Shown: positions 11,473 to 20,033, numbered from the stretch's first letter. The stretch: 64,000 nucleotides of DNA from Microvirga sp. TS319 (GCF_041276405.1 NZ_JBGGGT010000002.1:1029001-1093000), one strand, 5' to 3'. Notes: generated by a model from the letters alone, not told the origin. Numbers and translations: made by a program.

Positions 11473-11588
11473 GAGCGCATTGTCGGCTCGCAACGCGCAT
11501 CCGTTTTTCCGCAAGAACGATGCGCTCTTTGCAGGAAGGGAGCATCGGACGTGAAAAGTGGAATCCACTTTTCACGTCCGATGCTCTA
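11473..11588. repeat. Dispersed palindromic repeat, B and A modules
   Basis: A degenerate B module (GAGCGCATTGTCGG to GAACGATGCGCTC) is joined to the most perfect A module in the window: arms of 21 bp, AGCATCGGACGTGAAAAGTGG and its complement, around AAT, ending CGATGCTCTA at 11588. It lies between petC and the 2H phosphoesterase gene. Confidence 0.9.
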
Positions 11589-11598
11589 AGTCGTCGCC

Positions 11599-12210
11599 AT
11601 GCTGCAGACCATTGCCGACGACATCTGGGGCCGGCCGTGCCTCGCCTATCACGTCCAGCCCGACCTCTCGCCCGAGGCCCAAAGTTGCCTTGCCCAGCTT
11701 CAGACGGCGATCGCCGAGCGCTGGCCCGTTCCGCTCTTCCTCGCGCCGCCCGAGGCCCTGCACGTGACCCTCTATGCCCTGGTTCAGGTGAAGGACCGGT
11801 ATGACAAAGAGGGATACTGGGGCGCCATCGCCGAGCGCTGCCGCGCCCTGATCGACGAGCTTTGCCGGGGGCACCGTCCGCTGGAGCTGTGCTTTTCCCG
11901 TTTGAAGGTCACGGATACGGCGATCATCGCCCTCGCGACGGACGAGACCGGCCTGATCGACAAGATCCGCCACGCCCTTGCGGAAGAGATTCCCCCGCCG
12001 CCCGGCGTCGGGCCCGTTCGCTACAACCTCATCCATACGACGCTCGCGCGCTACCGCACGGCCGACCCGGTACCGGACGCGGTGGTCAGGGCCGTCGAGG
12101 CCATTCCGGTCTCGGTCACGGCGCGCGTCGAGCGCCTCAAGATCATCCGCGAAACTCTCTTTCCCTGCCGGACCACCGACGAAATCCATTCCTTCCCCTT
12201 CGCTCAGTAA
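11599..12210 (+). CDS. 2H phosphoesterase / 2'-5' RNA ligase superfamily protein
   Basis: 203 aa, cytoplasmic. The two catalytic H-x-T motifs of the 2H superfamily are visible: LHVTLYAL (His about 55, Thr 57) and IHTTLARY (His about 146, Thr 148), placed symmetrically in the two lobes. Members act on 2',3'-cyclic phosphate or 2'-5' linked RNA or nucleotides; the substrate here cannot be told. It stands alone after the repeat element, with the ATG at 11599 ten bases beyond it and no strong ribosome binding site. Confidence 0.8.
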   Translation: MLQTIADDIWGRPCLAYHVQPDLSPEAQSCLAQLQTAIAERWPVPLFLAPPEALHVTLYALVQVKDRYDKEGYWGAIAERCRALIDELCRGHRPLELCFSRLKVTDTAIIALATDETGLIDKIRHALAEEIPPPPGVGPVRYNLIHTTLARYRTADPVPDAVVRAVEAIPVSVTARVERLKIIRETLFPCRTTDEIHSFPFAQ

Positions 12211-12278
12211 CGCCCATTGGGTTCTCGCCCGTCTGCCGCTATGGTGCCGGGCAATTCTGACGGGAAGGGCAAGGCAGG

Positions 12279-13163
12279 ATGGCGAAGGCGGTACTGGGGA
12301 TCATCGGCGGATCGGGGGTCTATGATCTTCCTGGGATCGAGGACGTCCGGGAATGGCGTATCGGCTCCCCCTGGGGCGAGCCCTCGGACGTGCTGCGCAA
12401 GGGTCGGATTGGCGGCACGGATGTCGTTTTCCTGCCCCGGCACGGCCGCGGCCACCGCCTCTCGCCGTCTGACATCAATTATCGCGCCAATATCGACGCG
12501 ATGAAACGGGCAGGGGTGACGGACCTGATCTCCGTCTCGGCCTGCGGCTCCTTCCGGCAGGAGTATTATCCCGGTTTCTTCGTGCTGGTGGATCAGTATG
12601 TGGACCGCACGCATAAGCGCGAAGCCTCATTCTTCGGCCGGGGATGCGTGGCTCATGTGCCGATGGCGCGTCCCGTGGGCCCTCTGCTGCAGCGGCGGAT
12701 CGCCCGCGCGGCCGCGGCGGAGGAGGTCCCGCATGCCGTCGGCGGCACGCTCGTTTGCATCGAAGGGCCGCAATTCTCGACCTATGCCGAATCCATCACC
12801 TACAAGGAGCTCGGCTACGACGTGATCGGCATGACGGCCATGCCCGAGGCCAAGCTCGCCCGCGAGGCCGAGATCACCTATGCGACTGTCGCCATGGTGA
12901 CAGATTACGATTGCTGGCATCCCGAGCACGATAGCGTGGACGCGGCTTCCGTGGTCGCAGTCGCGCAGCGAAACGCCGCGAAGGTGGCCAACCTGATCGC
13001 CCGCATCGCCCGGGACTTCCCGGCCGAGCACGAGCCCTGTCCCGTGGGATCCGACCGGGCGCTCGACGGCGCCATCATGACGGCTCCCTCGGTGCGCGAT
13101 CCCGAACTGTTGATGAAGCTTGACGCGGTGGCGGGCAGGGTTCTGAGGTCACCGGGAAGCTAG
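12279..13163 (+). CDS. mtnP: S-methyl-5'-thioadenosine phosphorylase
   Basis: 294 aa. Phosphorolyses methylthioadenosine to adenine and methylthioribose-1-phosphate in methionine salvage. The N-terminus LGIIGGSGVYDL, the phosphate-site FLPRHGRGH, the SPSDINYRANI segment and the later GMTAMPEAKLARE with TDYDCW block all match MTA phosphorylases rather than classical purine nucleoside phosphorylases. The adenine it releases could feed the apt product encoded 340 bp downstream. The stop codon TAG is part of the CTAG that begins a dispersed repeat. Confidence 0.94.
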   Translation: MAKAVLGIIGGSGVYDLPGIEDVREWRIGSPWGEPSDVLRKGRIGGTDVVFLPRHGRGHRLSPSDINYRANIDAMKRAGVTDLISVSACGSFRQEYYPGFFVLVDQYVDRTHKREASFFGRGCVAHVPMARPVGPLLQRRIARAAAAEEVPHAVGGTLVCIEGPQFSTYAESITYKELGYDVIGMTAMPEAKLAREAEITYATVAMVTDYDCWHPEHDSVDAASVVAVAQRNAAKVANLIARIARDFPAEHEPCPVGSDRALDGAIMTAPSVRDPELLMKLDAVAGRVLRSPGS

Positions 13164-13277
13164 AGCATCGGACCCAAAAGTGGACTTGCACTTTTGGGAT
13201 CTATCCGACGCTCCCTCCTTGGATGAGTCCGTCGTTCCTGCGAAAAACCGGGGCCACTTTTTCGCACGATGCGCTAG
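13160..13277. repeat. Dispersed palindromic repeat, A and B modules, CTAG at both ends
   Basis: Runs from CTAGAGCATCGGACCC through the linker TCCTTGGATGAG to CGCACGATGCGCTAG. Its left CTAG supplies the mtnP stop and its right CTAG supplies the stop of the convergent 63-aa gene, so one element closes two genes. Confidence 0.92.
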
Positions 13278-13465
13278 AGCATCATCCAGCCCGTGTGACC
13301 AAAGCCGAAGATCACGCCGAAGATCCAGCCGATGAAGACCAGGATGAAGCTGACGATGACGGCGGCCGGGATGACGGCGAGGGAAGCCTTGACGAAGAAG
13401 AGAACAAGGCTTCCAAAGGGGATGTCGATGTCGGTCAGAACGGTTCGAGAGGGTTGTTCGGCCAT
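13274..13465 (-). CDS. Small membrane protein, hypothetical
   Basis: 63 aa. A hydrophilic start (MAEQPSRTVLTDIDIPFG) is followed by a nearly continuous hydrophobic stretch from about residue 18 to 58, long enough for two short helices joined by a tight turn (AVIPAAVI); no charged residues after about residue 26. I do not recognise the family. AGAGGAG lies a few bases upstream of the ATG at 13465, which supports translation. Divergent from apt and ending in the repeat shared with mtnP. Confidence 0.65.
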   Translation of the reverse strand: MAEQPSRTVLTDIDIPFGSLVLFFVKASLAVIPAAVIVSFILVFIGWIFGVIFGFGHTGWMML

Positions 13466-13502
13466 TGCAGGGCTCCTCTGAAAACCTCATTTCTTCTCAC
13501 CT

Positions 13503-14063
13503 ATGGCAGGCTCAAACATGGACCAGCGTCTCCTCACCGACCTGAAAGCAGCGATCCGCTCGATCCCGGACTATCCCAAGCCCGGCATCGTGTTTCGCGA
13601 CATCACGACCCTTCTTGGCGATGCGCGCGCCTTCCGCCGCGCCGTCGACGAGCTGGTCCATCCCTTCGCGGGCGGGCGCGTCGACAAGGTCGCCGGCATC
13701 GAGGCGCGCGGGTTCATCCTCGGTGGCGCCATCGCCCATCAGCTCTCCTCGGGCTTCGTGCCGATCCGCAAGAAGGGCAAGCTGCCTCACGAGACGGTGC
13801 GCATCGCCTACTCGCTGGAATACGGCGTGGACGAGATGGAAATCCATACGGACGCCATCGGGCAGGGCGAGCGTGTGATCCTCGTGGACGATCTGATCGC
13901 CACCGGCGGGACGGCGGTCGCTGCGACCCAGCTCCTTCGTCAGATCGGCGCCCAGATCGTGGCGGCCTGCTTCGTCATCGATCTGCCCGACCTTGGCGGC
14001 GCCGCGAAGCTGCGCGACCTCGGCGTCGAGGTGCGCAGCCTCGTGAGTTTCGAGGGGCATTAG
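13503..14063 (+). CDS. apt: Adenine phosphoribosyltransferase
   Basis: 186 aa (181 if ATG 13518 is used; neither has a strong ribosome binding site). Makes AMP from adenine and PRPP. The PRPP loop [14 protein letters not shown] is intact, as are [11 protein letters not shown] near the N-terminus and the flexible [10 protein letters not shown] loop typical of Apt. Placed downstream of mtnP, whose product releases adenine, but separated by the repeat and an oppositely oriented gene, so it has its own promoter. The following HD-domain gene begins 13 bp after the stop. Confidence 0.95.
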   Translation: MAGSNMDQRLLTDLKAAIRSIPDYPKPGIVFRDITTLLGDARAFRRAVDELVHPFAGGRVDKVAGIEARGFILGGAIAHQLSSGFVPIRKKGKLPHETVRIAYSLEYGVDEMEIHTDAIGQGERVILVDDLIATGGTAVAATQLLRQIGAQIVAACFVIDLPDLGGAAKLRDLGVEVRSLVSFEGH

Positions 14064-14076
14064 AGGGATATCGCAG

Positions 14077-14658
14077 ATGCCGGGCGACCGTATCCTCGGA
14101 GCGCTGCAATTCCTGAAGGAGGCGGAGCGGCTCAAGAGCACGCTCCGCAGCGGCTATACCTCCACGGGCCGCCCGGAGAGCGTGGCTGAGCACACATGGC
14201 GCCTGTGCCTCATGGCGCTCGTGCTCGCGGACGAGTTCGAGGGCATCGATGCCTTGCGCCTTATCAAGCTCTGCATCGTCCACGATCTCGGCGAGGCCCT
14301 GAGCGGGGACATTCCGGCCGTCATGCAGACGGATGGCATCAACAAATCCGCCCGCGAAAGGGCGGATTTGGAACAGCTCACCCAGGCGCTCGATCCGGCA
14401 AAGCGCATGGAGGTCCTGTCATTGTGGGAGGAATATGAGGCGGCTGCCACGTCCGAGGCCGTTCTCGCCAAGGGCCTCGACAAGCTGGAGACGATCCTGC
14501 AGCACGTTCAGGGGCAGAACCCTGCGGACTTCGATTACGCGTTCAATCTCGGCTATGGGCAAAAACAGACCTCGGCCCATCCGTTGCTGGCCGAGATCCG
14601 CGCTCTGCTCGACAAGGAGACGCGAGCGCGGGCGGAGGCTTCAGGGTCCGATCGCTGA
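14077..14658 (+). CDS. HD domain phosphohydrolase (YfbR / HDDC2 type)
   Basis: 193 aa. The HD metal site is seen as H39 in ESVAEHTWR, H69-D70 in CIVHDLGE and a later Asp in LDKLETI. This arrangement matches the YfbR/HDDC2 group of 5'-deoxynucleotidases that dephosphorylate dNMPs. Thirteen bases after apt, probably in the same transcript, which would put nucleotide salvage and nucleotide breakdown together. The 5'-nucleotidase activity is inferred from the family. Confidence 0.85.
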   Translation: MPGDRILGALQFLKEAERLKSTLRSGYTSTGRPESVAEHTWRLCLMALVLADEFEGIDALRLIKLCIVHDLGEALSGDIPAVMQTDGINKSARERADLEQLTQALDPAKRMEVLSLWEEYEAAATSEAVLAKGLDKLETILQHVQGQNPADFDYAFNLGYGQKQTSAHPLLAEIRALLDKETRARAEASGSDR

Positions 14659-14683
14659 GCAGCGGCAGGATGGCGCGTGAGCC

Positions 14684-15700
14684 TCAGGGCCGCCGTTCCC
14701 AGAACACCATACCCTCGAAGGAGAAGACCTCCTCTCCATGCTGGTTCGTGGCGCTGTTGTGATAGAACACGAGCCCCCAGCCGGGGCGGGAATTCGACAC
14801 GCGCTTGCCCGTCACCGTCGAGCGGTAGGTGAGGGTATCGCCTGCATAGGCGGGCTTCAGCCATTTGAGGTCGGTGAAGCCCGGGGAGGGGCCGAGCCTC
14901 GCGGGCCGGGCGCCGTGAGCCAGCGCATTCGCGCGGATGCGGCTGCGATACTCCACCATCAGCTTCATCCAGATGCTCGCCGTATGCCAGCCGGAGGCGC
15001 AGAGGGCACCGAACAGGCTCTCTTTCGCGGCTTCCGCATCCACGTGGAAGCGCTGCGGATCGAACTGCCTGGCGAAATGGATGATGTCATCGGGCTCGAA
15101 GGTGTAGGACCCCAGCTCCTCCGCCTCGCCGATCACGAGATCCTCGAAATAGGGGTTCGAAGAGATATGCGGCAGCTCCCGCTTCGGCGTGTGGTCAGGC
15201 ATGGCCGAGGCCTCGGCCGCAAGGACGCTGCGGCCGGATCCCTTGACGGGTTCGGAATCGCGACGCCCGAACATGACCCAGTTCTTCTGGGTGAGCACGG
15301 TCTCATCGGCCTGGTTCAGCATCTCGAAGCCGAAGCGCACGAGTCCGATGGACGGACGGCTCTTCGAGGGCCTGCTCTCGAGGACCGTCATGCGCGAGCG
15401 CAACGTGTCGCCCGGCCGCACCGGCTTGAGCCACTTCACTTCCTCGATGCCGGGCGAGCCCATGGAGGCGGAATCCAGGATCATCCCGTCCGCGAGCAGA
15501 CGCATGTTGATGCAGCAGGTGTGCCAGCCCGAGGCGATCAGCGTGCCGACAAAGCTGTCCTTGGCGGCGATCTCGTCCACGTGAAAGGGCTGAGCGTCGT
15601 ATTCCCGCGCGAAGGCGAGCAGCGCTTCCTTCGTGACGGTATAGGGGCCGAGCATCTGCGCAGAGCCGGGCGTGAAGTCTTCAAAAGCGTAACGAGGCAT
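14684..15700 (-). CDS. MaoC-like dehydratase with two tandem hotdog domains
   Basis: 338 aa made of two MaoC/R-hydratase-like domains in one frame, about residues 1-155 and 180-338. Each keeps the D-x4-H catalytic pair: YDAQPFHVD in the first and FDPQRFHVD in the second, each followed by the same kind of SGWHT segment. MaoC enzymes hydrate enoyl-CoA thioesters; the substrate here is unknown. The start is ATG 15700 (MPRYAFEDF); the open frame to 15841 passes through a repeat and is not coding. Many relatives are single-domain, sometimes encoded by adjacent genes, so this may be a fusion. Confidence 0.85.
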   Translation of the reverse strand: MPRYAFEDFTPGSAQMLGPYTVTKEALLAFAREYDAQPFHVDEIAAKDSFVGTLIASGWHTCCINMRLLADGMILDSASMGSPGIEEVKWLKPVRPGDTLRSRMTVLESRPSKSRPSIGLVRFGFEMLNQADETVLTQKNWVMFGRRDSEPVKGSGRSVLAAEASAMPDHTPKRELPHISSNPYFEDLVIGEAEELGSYTFEPDDIIHFARQFDPQRFHVDAEAAKESLFGALCASGWHTASIWMKLMVEYRSRIRANALAHGARPARLGPSPGFTDLKWLKPAYAGDTLTYRSTVTGKRVSNSRPGWGLVFYHNSATNQHGEEVFSFEGMVFWERRP

Positions 15701-15734
15701 GGCGTGATCTATGCTGTTTCCCGGCGCTTCGCTA

Positions 15735-15850
15735 CAGCATCGGACGTGAAAAGTGGATTCCACTTTTGGGATTGGATCCGATGCTTCCTTCTTGGAAGGA
15801 GCGCATCGTCCTTGCCAAAAACCGGGGCCACTTTTTCGCACGATGCGCTC
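15735..15850. repeat. Dispersed palindromic repeat, A and B modules
   Basis: CAGCATCGGACGTGAAAAG, linker CCTTCTTGGAAGGAGCG, then the B module ending CGCACGATGCGCTC. It lies between the MaoC gene start and the endonuclease V stop. Confidence 0.9.
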
Positions 15851-15854
15851 GCGC

Positions 15855-16532
15855 TCACGCCGGAAGCGGGCTGAACTGTCCGGCCGCGTTGTGCGCCAGG
15901 CGGATCGGTTCGGGCAAGCGATACTTTGGAGAACAGCGCAGCACGAGCTCGGCGGCGGTCGGGATATCGGCCAGATGTCCGGGCGAGATGAACATCGGGT
16001 TCTTGGCCGTGCGGGTGCGCAGGGCGACGCCGATGGTCTCCTTTCGATCGACGAGGGGGGCTGCCGACCCCTTCTCCTCGCCGAGATGCTTGTAGCGGCC
16101 GCACAGGAGGGTCTTGCCGCAGCCGACCGTGGGTCGCTGCAGCCACAGGCCCATATGGCTGGCGATGCCGATGCGGCGGGGATGGGCGATTCCCATGCCG
16201 TCGAACAGGAAGACGTCCGGCTCCGACTTCAGCTTCTCAAAAGCCTCCTCCAGCACCGGCCCCTCGCGGAAGCTCAACAGGCCCGGCACATAGGGAAACG
16301 GCGTCGCGCGCCGGGCAAGGACCGTTTCCACGAGCAGAAAACCCGGATAGGTGACGACCACGATGGCGGCCTGGGATTGCTCGTTCTTCACGCTCACGTC
16401 CACACCGGCCACGAGCTTGACCGCGTCGAGGTCGATGGGGCGGTCCGACACGACCTCCCGTCTCAGATCCTGCTGAAGGGCGATGGCCTCGGATGGGGAC
16501 AGATTCCAGGAGTGGCGGTAATGAAGCTGCAT
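15855..16532 (-). CDS. nfi: Endonuclease V (deoxyinosine 3' endonuclease)
   Basis: 225 aa. Nicks DNA at the second phosphodiester bond 3' of deoxyinosine for repair of deaminated adenine. Visible: GVDVSV with catalytic Asp about 45, the PYVPG wedge (about 80-84) that probes the lesion, the Glu in SFREGP (about 90) and Asp 111 in FDGMGIAHPRRIG. Length equals the usual family size from ATG 16532; a TTG start at 16562 would add 10 residues without a better ribosome binding site. Divergent from the truncated globin gene. Confidence 0.93.
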   Translation of the reverse strand: MQLHYRHSWNLSPSEAIALQQDLRREVVSDRPIDLDAVKLVAGVDVSVKNEQSQAAIVVVTYPGFLLVETVLARRATPFPYVPGLLSFREGPVLEEAFEKLKSEPDVFLFDGMGIAHPRRIGIASHMGLWLQRPTVGCGKTLLCGRYKHLGEEKGSAAPLVDRKETIGVALRTRTAKNPMFISPGHLADIPTAAELVLRCSPKYRLPEPIRLAHNAAGQFSPLPA

Positions 16533-16700
16533 GGGATGACGGGTGCGGGCTATCAGGTTCAACGCTCAAGCTGGATGAATGATCCTTTCCGTGGCATGCA
16601 ATGGCCTCAACTCAGGAATGACCCGGATGGCATTCCGCCGCAAACATACCCATAAATTCGGTCGAGCCGTTTGCAAGAGAGAGATCGAAGAGAGATCAAG

Positions 16701-17126
16701 TTGGCCTCCCGCCCCACCACCATCCGCAGCATCCCCATCATCACGCCCGCCGAGGGTGTGACGGAAAAGATGATTCGCGAGCTTGTCGTTACGTTCTATG
16801 ACCGTGTCCTGCGCGATCCCGAGCTCGGCCCCATCTTTCACGAGGCCCTGTCGGGCCGATGGAACGAGCATCTGGCAATCATGGTGGATTTCTGGTCCTC
16901 GATCGCCCTGAGGACGGCGCGCTACAGCGGCAAGCCGCAAGCGGCCCATGCCGACATGGACCTTACGCCCGAGCTGTTCGGGCGCTGGCTCGACCTGTTT
17001 GGGGAGACGGCGCGCGAGATCCTCGAGCCCGATGTGGCCGAGTTCTTCATCGGCCGCGCGCAGCGCATCGCGGAGAGCCTGCAGATCGGGCTCGGAATCG
17101 GCCCGAAGGCCCTGCGCCTGCCGTAG
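16701..17126 (+). CDS. Group III truncated haemoglobin
   Basis: 141 aa from a TTG start preceded by GAGAGA; a TTG at 16671 would add ten residues. Group III globins bind O2 or NO; physiological role mostly unknown. The helix B/E region ELVVTFYDRVLRDPELGPIF and the HLAIMVDFWSS segment with its distal residues, followed by HADMDLTPELFGRWL where the proximal His is expected, fit this group. Stands alone between endonuclease V and a repeat. Confidence 0.87.
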   Translation: MASRPTTIRSIPIITPAEGVTEKMIRELVVTFYDRVLRDPELGPIFHEALSGRWNEHLAIMVDFWSSIALRTARYSGKPQAAHADMDLTPELFGRWLDLFGETAREILEPDVAEFFIGRAQRIAESLQIGLGIGPKALRLP

Positions 17127-17145
17127 GGCCCTGGCGCCAGGGCCT

Positions 17146-17262
17146 TAGCGCCTTGTGCGAAAAAGTGGCCCCGGTTTTTCGCAGGAACGATGCGCTCTTT
17201 CCAAGGAGGGAGCATCGAATGGATCCCAAAGGTGCGAATTCACTTTTGGGCCGATGACCTAG
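17146..17262. repeat. Dispersed palindromic repeat, B and A modules
   Basis: TAGCGCCTTGTGCGAAAAAG to GATGCGCTC, linker TTTCCAAGGAGG, then GAGCATCGAATGG to CGATGACCTAG. The terminal CTA is the stop codon of the next small gene on the minus strand. Confidence 0.88.
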
Positions 17263-17423
17263 CGCTCCCACCATTCCAGATCGTCCGCGGCCGTTTTCGG
17301 CAGGAAGGACGAAATGGCGATCATGGCGAGGCCGCAGGCCACGAGCACGGCGACGAAGAACTCGGCGTTGCCGAGGCCCGGCGAAACGATTGTTGAAATG
17401 ATTGTCTTAAAGGTGTCCTGCAT
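17259..17423 (-). CDS. Small single-helix membrane protein, hypothetical
   Basis: 54 aa. The start ATG 17423 has a strong GGAGG eight bases upstream; the longer frame to 17447 does not. One helix at about residues 21-42 (FFVAVLVACGLAMIAISSFL) is followed by an acidic tail ending DDLEWWER. Not recognised as a named family. Its stop is supplied by a dispersed repeat. An 8-bp inverted repeat at 17463-17490 lies 40 bp upstream. Confidence 0.65.
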   Translation of the reverse strand: MQDTFKTIISTIVSPGLGNAEFFVAVLVACGLAMIAISSFLPKTAADDLEWWER

Positions 17424-17462
17424 CGACCCAACCTCCATGCCGGACATGAAAGCAGAAACGTC

Positions 17463-17490
17463 CTGAACGGCCCGAAAAGCGTCCGTTCAG
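17463..17490. promoter_or_regulatory. Inverted repeat between ychF and the 54-aa gene
   Basis: CTGAACGG and CCGTTCAG, perfect 8-bp arms with a 12-bp spacer. It could be a weak terminator for ychF or an operator for the downstream small gene; there is no T-run. Confidence 0.4.
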
Positions 17491-17539
17491 GTTTCCGACA
17501 GAATTTGGTTTTGCGGCTTGGCTTCAGGTTTTCTTGGCT

Positions 17540-18637
17540 TCAGGTGTTGAAGCGGAAGTGCATCACGTCGCCGTCCTGGACGACATAGTCCTTGCCTTCC
17601 AGCCGCAGCTTGCCCGCATCGCGCGCACCCGCCTCGCCCTTGAGCGGCACGTAGTCGGCATAGGCGATGGTCTCGGCGCGGATGAAGCCCTTCTCGAAAT
17701 CCGTATGGATCACACCGGCTGCTCCAGGTGCCCGAGTCCCCCTGGTGATCGTCCAGGCGCGGGCCTCCTTCGGGCCGACGGTGAAGTAGGTGATGAGGCC
17801 GAGCAGCTCGTAGCCTGCGCGGATCACCCGGTTGAGGCCGGGCTCCTCGAGGCCTACGGCGTCGAGATAATCCTTCTGGTCCTCAGCCGGCAGAACCGCG
17901 ATCTCGCTCTCGATCTTGGCCGAGACCACGACGGCCTTCGCGCCTTCTTCTTTGGCGCGCTCGAAGACCCTGCCTGAGAATTCATTGCCCTTGTCGGCGG
18001 AGGCTTCCTCCACGTTGCACACGTAGAGAACCGGCTTCGAGGACAGGAGGCCGAGCATCTGGAACAGGCGCTCCTCTTCGACCTTCCGCTCCACCATGCG
18101 GGCGGGCTTGCCCTCGCGCAGCAGGGGCAGGGTCCGGTTGACGAGGTCGAGCGTCTCCTTGGCTTCCTTGTCGTTGCCCTTGGCCTTCTTCTCAAGCGCC
18201 GTGACGCGCTTCTCGAGGCTGTCGAGGTCGGCCAGCATCAGCTCCGTCTCGATGGTCTCGATGTCGGCGATGGGGTCGATCTTGCCTTCGACATGGGTGA
18301 TGTCCGTGTCCTCGAAGCAGCGCACCACATGGGCGATGGCATCCACTTCGCGGATATTGGCCAGGAACTGGTTGCCGAGGCCCTCGCCGCGGGACGCGCC
18401 GCGCACGAGGCCGGCGATATCCACGAAGGTGAGGCGGGTCGGAATGATCTGGGCCGAACCGGCGATGCCCGCGAGCTGGTCGAGACGCTCGTCCGGCACG
18501 GCCACGTCGCCCACGTTGGGCTCGATGGTGCAGAACGGATAATTCGCAGCCTGCGCGGCGGCGGTCTGCGTCAGCGCGTTGAAGAGGGTGGACTTACCTA
18601 CGTTCGGCAGGCCGACGATGCCCATCTTGAAGCCCAT
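17540..18637 (-). CDS. ychF: Redox-regulated ATPase YchF (OLA1 family)
   Basis: 365 aa. Obg-related P-loop protein that hydrolyses ATP rather than GTP and associates with ribosomes. G1 is GLPNVGKSTLFNAL at about residues 8-21, Walker B/G3 is in FVDIAGLVRGASRGEGLGNQFL, and the C-terminal TGS-like domain carries AWTITRGTRAPGAAGVIHTDFEKGFIRAE in pieces. It lies 45 bp downstream of pth, a common bacterial arrangement, and is probably cotranscribed with it. Confidence 0.97.
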   Translation of the reverse strand: MGFKMGIVGLPNVGKSTLFNALTQTAAAQAANYPFCTIEPNVGDVAVPDERLDQLAGIAGSAQIIPTRLTFVDIAGLVRGASRGEGLGNQFLANIREVDAIAHVVRCFEDTDITHVEGKIDPIADIETIETELMLADLDSLEKRVTALEKKAKGNDKEAKETLDLVNRTLPLLREGKPARMVERKVEEERLFQMLGLLSSKPVLYVCNVEEASADKGNEFSGRVFERAKEEGAKAVVVSAKIESEIAVLPAEDQKDYLDAVGLEEPGLNRVIRAGYELLGLITYFTVGPKEARAWTITRGTRAPGAAGVIHTDFEKGFIRAETIAYADYVPLKGEAGARDAGKLRLEGKDYVVQDGDVMHFRFNT

Positions 18638-18682
18638 GGCCTCACTCCTTGTCGATAGCCGGCCCAGGGCCGGCGTGAATTC

Positions 18683-19300
18683 CTACTTGTCGGCGGCCTT
18701 TTCTCCGGGCCGCTTCACATCGATCCAGCCCTTCGCCTCCATGGCGAGGTGGATCCTGTTCTGAAAGCTTCCGTCCTCACCTTTGGCAAGGAGGGCAGCG
18801 TTGTCGGCAATGGCACGGCACAGATCCTCGACCCACGGTTCCTCGCTCTTGCCGAAATCGCCGAGCACGTGGCCCTGCACGAGGGCCTTGTGGCCAGGAT
18901 GGCCGATGCCGAGCCGCACGCGGCGGTAATCGTTGCCGCAATGGGCCGAAATCGAGCGCAGGCCGTTATGGCCCGCATTGCCGCCGCCGATCTTCACCCG
19001 CAGCTTGGCGGGCGGCAGATCGAGCTCGTCGTAGAAGACCGTGACGTCCTGAAGCGGGATCTTGAAGAAGTTCTGGGCTTCTCCCACCGCCTGGCCGGAC
19101 AGGTTCATGTAGGTCTGGGGCTTGATGAGCAGCACCTTCTCGCCGCCGATCACGGCATCCGCGGCCTCGGCGTGAAAGCGCTTGCGCCAGGGGCCTGCAT
19201 TGTGGGCGCGCGCAATCTCGTCCACAGCCATGAAACCGATATTGTGGCGGTTTCTAGCGTAGCGGGAACCAGGATTGCCAAGGCCGACGAAAAGACGCAT
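18683..19300 (-). CDS. pth: Peptidyl-tRNA hydrolase
   Basis: 205 aa. Releases tRNA from peptidyl-tRNA that drops off ribosomes. The N-terminus LFVGLGNPG with [11 protein letters not shown] holds the conserved Asn and catalytic His (about 20-22); [21 protein letters not shown] and [13 protein letters not shown] follow in family order. Downstream of rplY with a terminator-like hairpin between them. Confidence 0.97.
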   Translation of the reverse strand: MRLFVGLGNPGSRYARNRHNIGFMAVDEIARAHNAGPWRKRFHAEAADAVIGGEKVLLIKPQTYMNLSGQAVGEAQNFFKIPLQDVTVFYDELDLPPAKLRVKIGGGNAGHNGLRSISAHCGNDYRRVRLGIGHPGHKALVQGHVLGDFGKSEEPWVEDLCRAIADNAALLAKGEDGSFQNRIHLAMEAKGWIDVKRPGEKAADK

Positions 19301-19321
19301 CGCTCAGGTATTCTCATAAGA

Positions 19322-19349
19322 AACGCTCCGGCCTTGCGGTCGGAGCGTT
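19322..19349 (-). terminator. Hairpin between rplY and pth
   Basis: 9-bp perfect stem AACGCTCCG / CGGAGCGTT with a 10-base loop; on the minus strand it is followed by TTTCTT. Likely terminates or attenuates rplY transcription before pth. Confidence 0.7.
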
Positions 19350-19387
19350 GAAGCCGGTCAATGGGCTCGAACGCCCCATGAGGCCGA

Positions 19388-20002
19388 TCAGGCGGCGGGG
19401 GTGGCCTCGGCGGCCGGAGCCGCTTCCTCTTCCTTCAGGCCGGTCGGGGCCACGACGGTGACGAGGGTGAGGTTCTCGGTGGAGGCCGCCTTGACGCCGT
19501 TCGGCAGCTTGACGTCGTTGAGGTGGACCGAGGCGCCGATGTTGAGGCCTTCGACAGAAGCCTCGACGAAGTCCGGGATCGCGTCGGGCGAAACCTGGAG
19601 CTCAACCGAGTGCTCGACGATCTGGACCGTGCCGCCGCGCTTCACGCCGGGGGACTTCTCCTGGCCGACCACGTGGACCGGAACCACGACCTTGATGGTC
19701 TGGCCGGCGGCGACGCGGAAGAAGTCGACGTGAAGGGGGAAGTCCCTCACCGGGTCGAGCTGGTAGTCGCGCGGGATCGCGCGGACCGTCTTGCCGTCCA
19801 CGTCGATGTCGAAGATCGTCGTGAGGAAGTGACCGGCGAAGATCAGCTGCTTGGTCTGGTTGAAGTCGAGGGAGATCGCCTGGGCCGGCTGGCCGGCTCC
19901 GTAGATGACGGCGGGAACTTGGCCTTGGCGACGAACGGCCCGGGCGGCCCCCTTGCCGGCCCGGTCGCGCGCCACGGCCTTGATTTGCTTTACTTCGCTC
20001 AT
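19388..20002 (-). CDS. rplY: 50S ribosomal protein L25 (CTC form)
   Basis: 204 aa. Binds 5S rRNA. The two-domain CTC form is indicated by length: an N-terminal L25 domain (RDRAGKGAARAVRRQGQVPA then YQLDPVRDFPLHVDFFR) and a C-terminal beta domain (VVPVHVVGQEKSPGVKRGGT). The tail is alanine- and glutamate-rich (EEEAAPAAEATPAA). Ends 87 bp before pth; order prs-rplY-pth-ychF is typical for the group. Confidence 0.95.
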   Translation of the reverse strand: MSEVKQIKAVARDRAGKGAARAVRRQGQVPAVIYGAGQPAQAISLDFNQTKQLIFAGHFLTTIFDIDVDGKTVRAIPRDYQLDPVRDFPLHVDFFRVAAGQTIKVVVPVHVVGQEKSPGVKRGGTVQIVEHSVELQVSPDAIPDFVEASVEGLNIGASVHLNDVKLPNGVKAASTENLTLVTVVAPTGLKEEEAAPAAEATPAA

Positions 20003-20033
20003 GGTCGTGGTCCTTTGAAATGGATTGAAAAAC

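Noticed and set aside
13160..13277. CRISPR-like tandem repeats
   Set aside because: Copies are dispersed, palindromic and not regularly spaced with unique spacers; no cas genes in the window.
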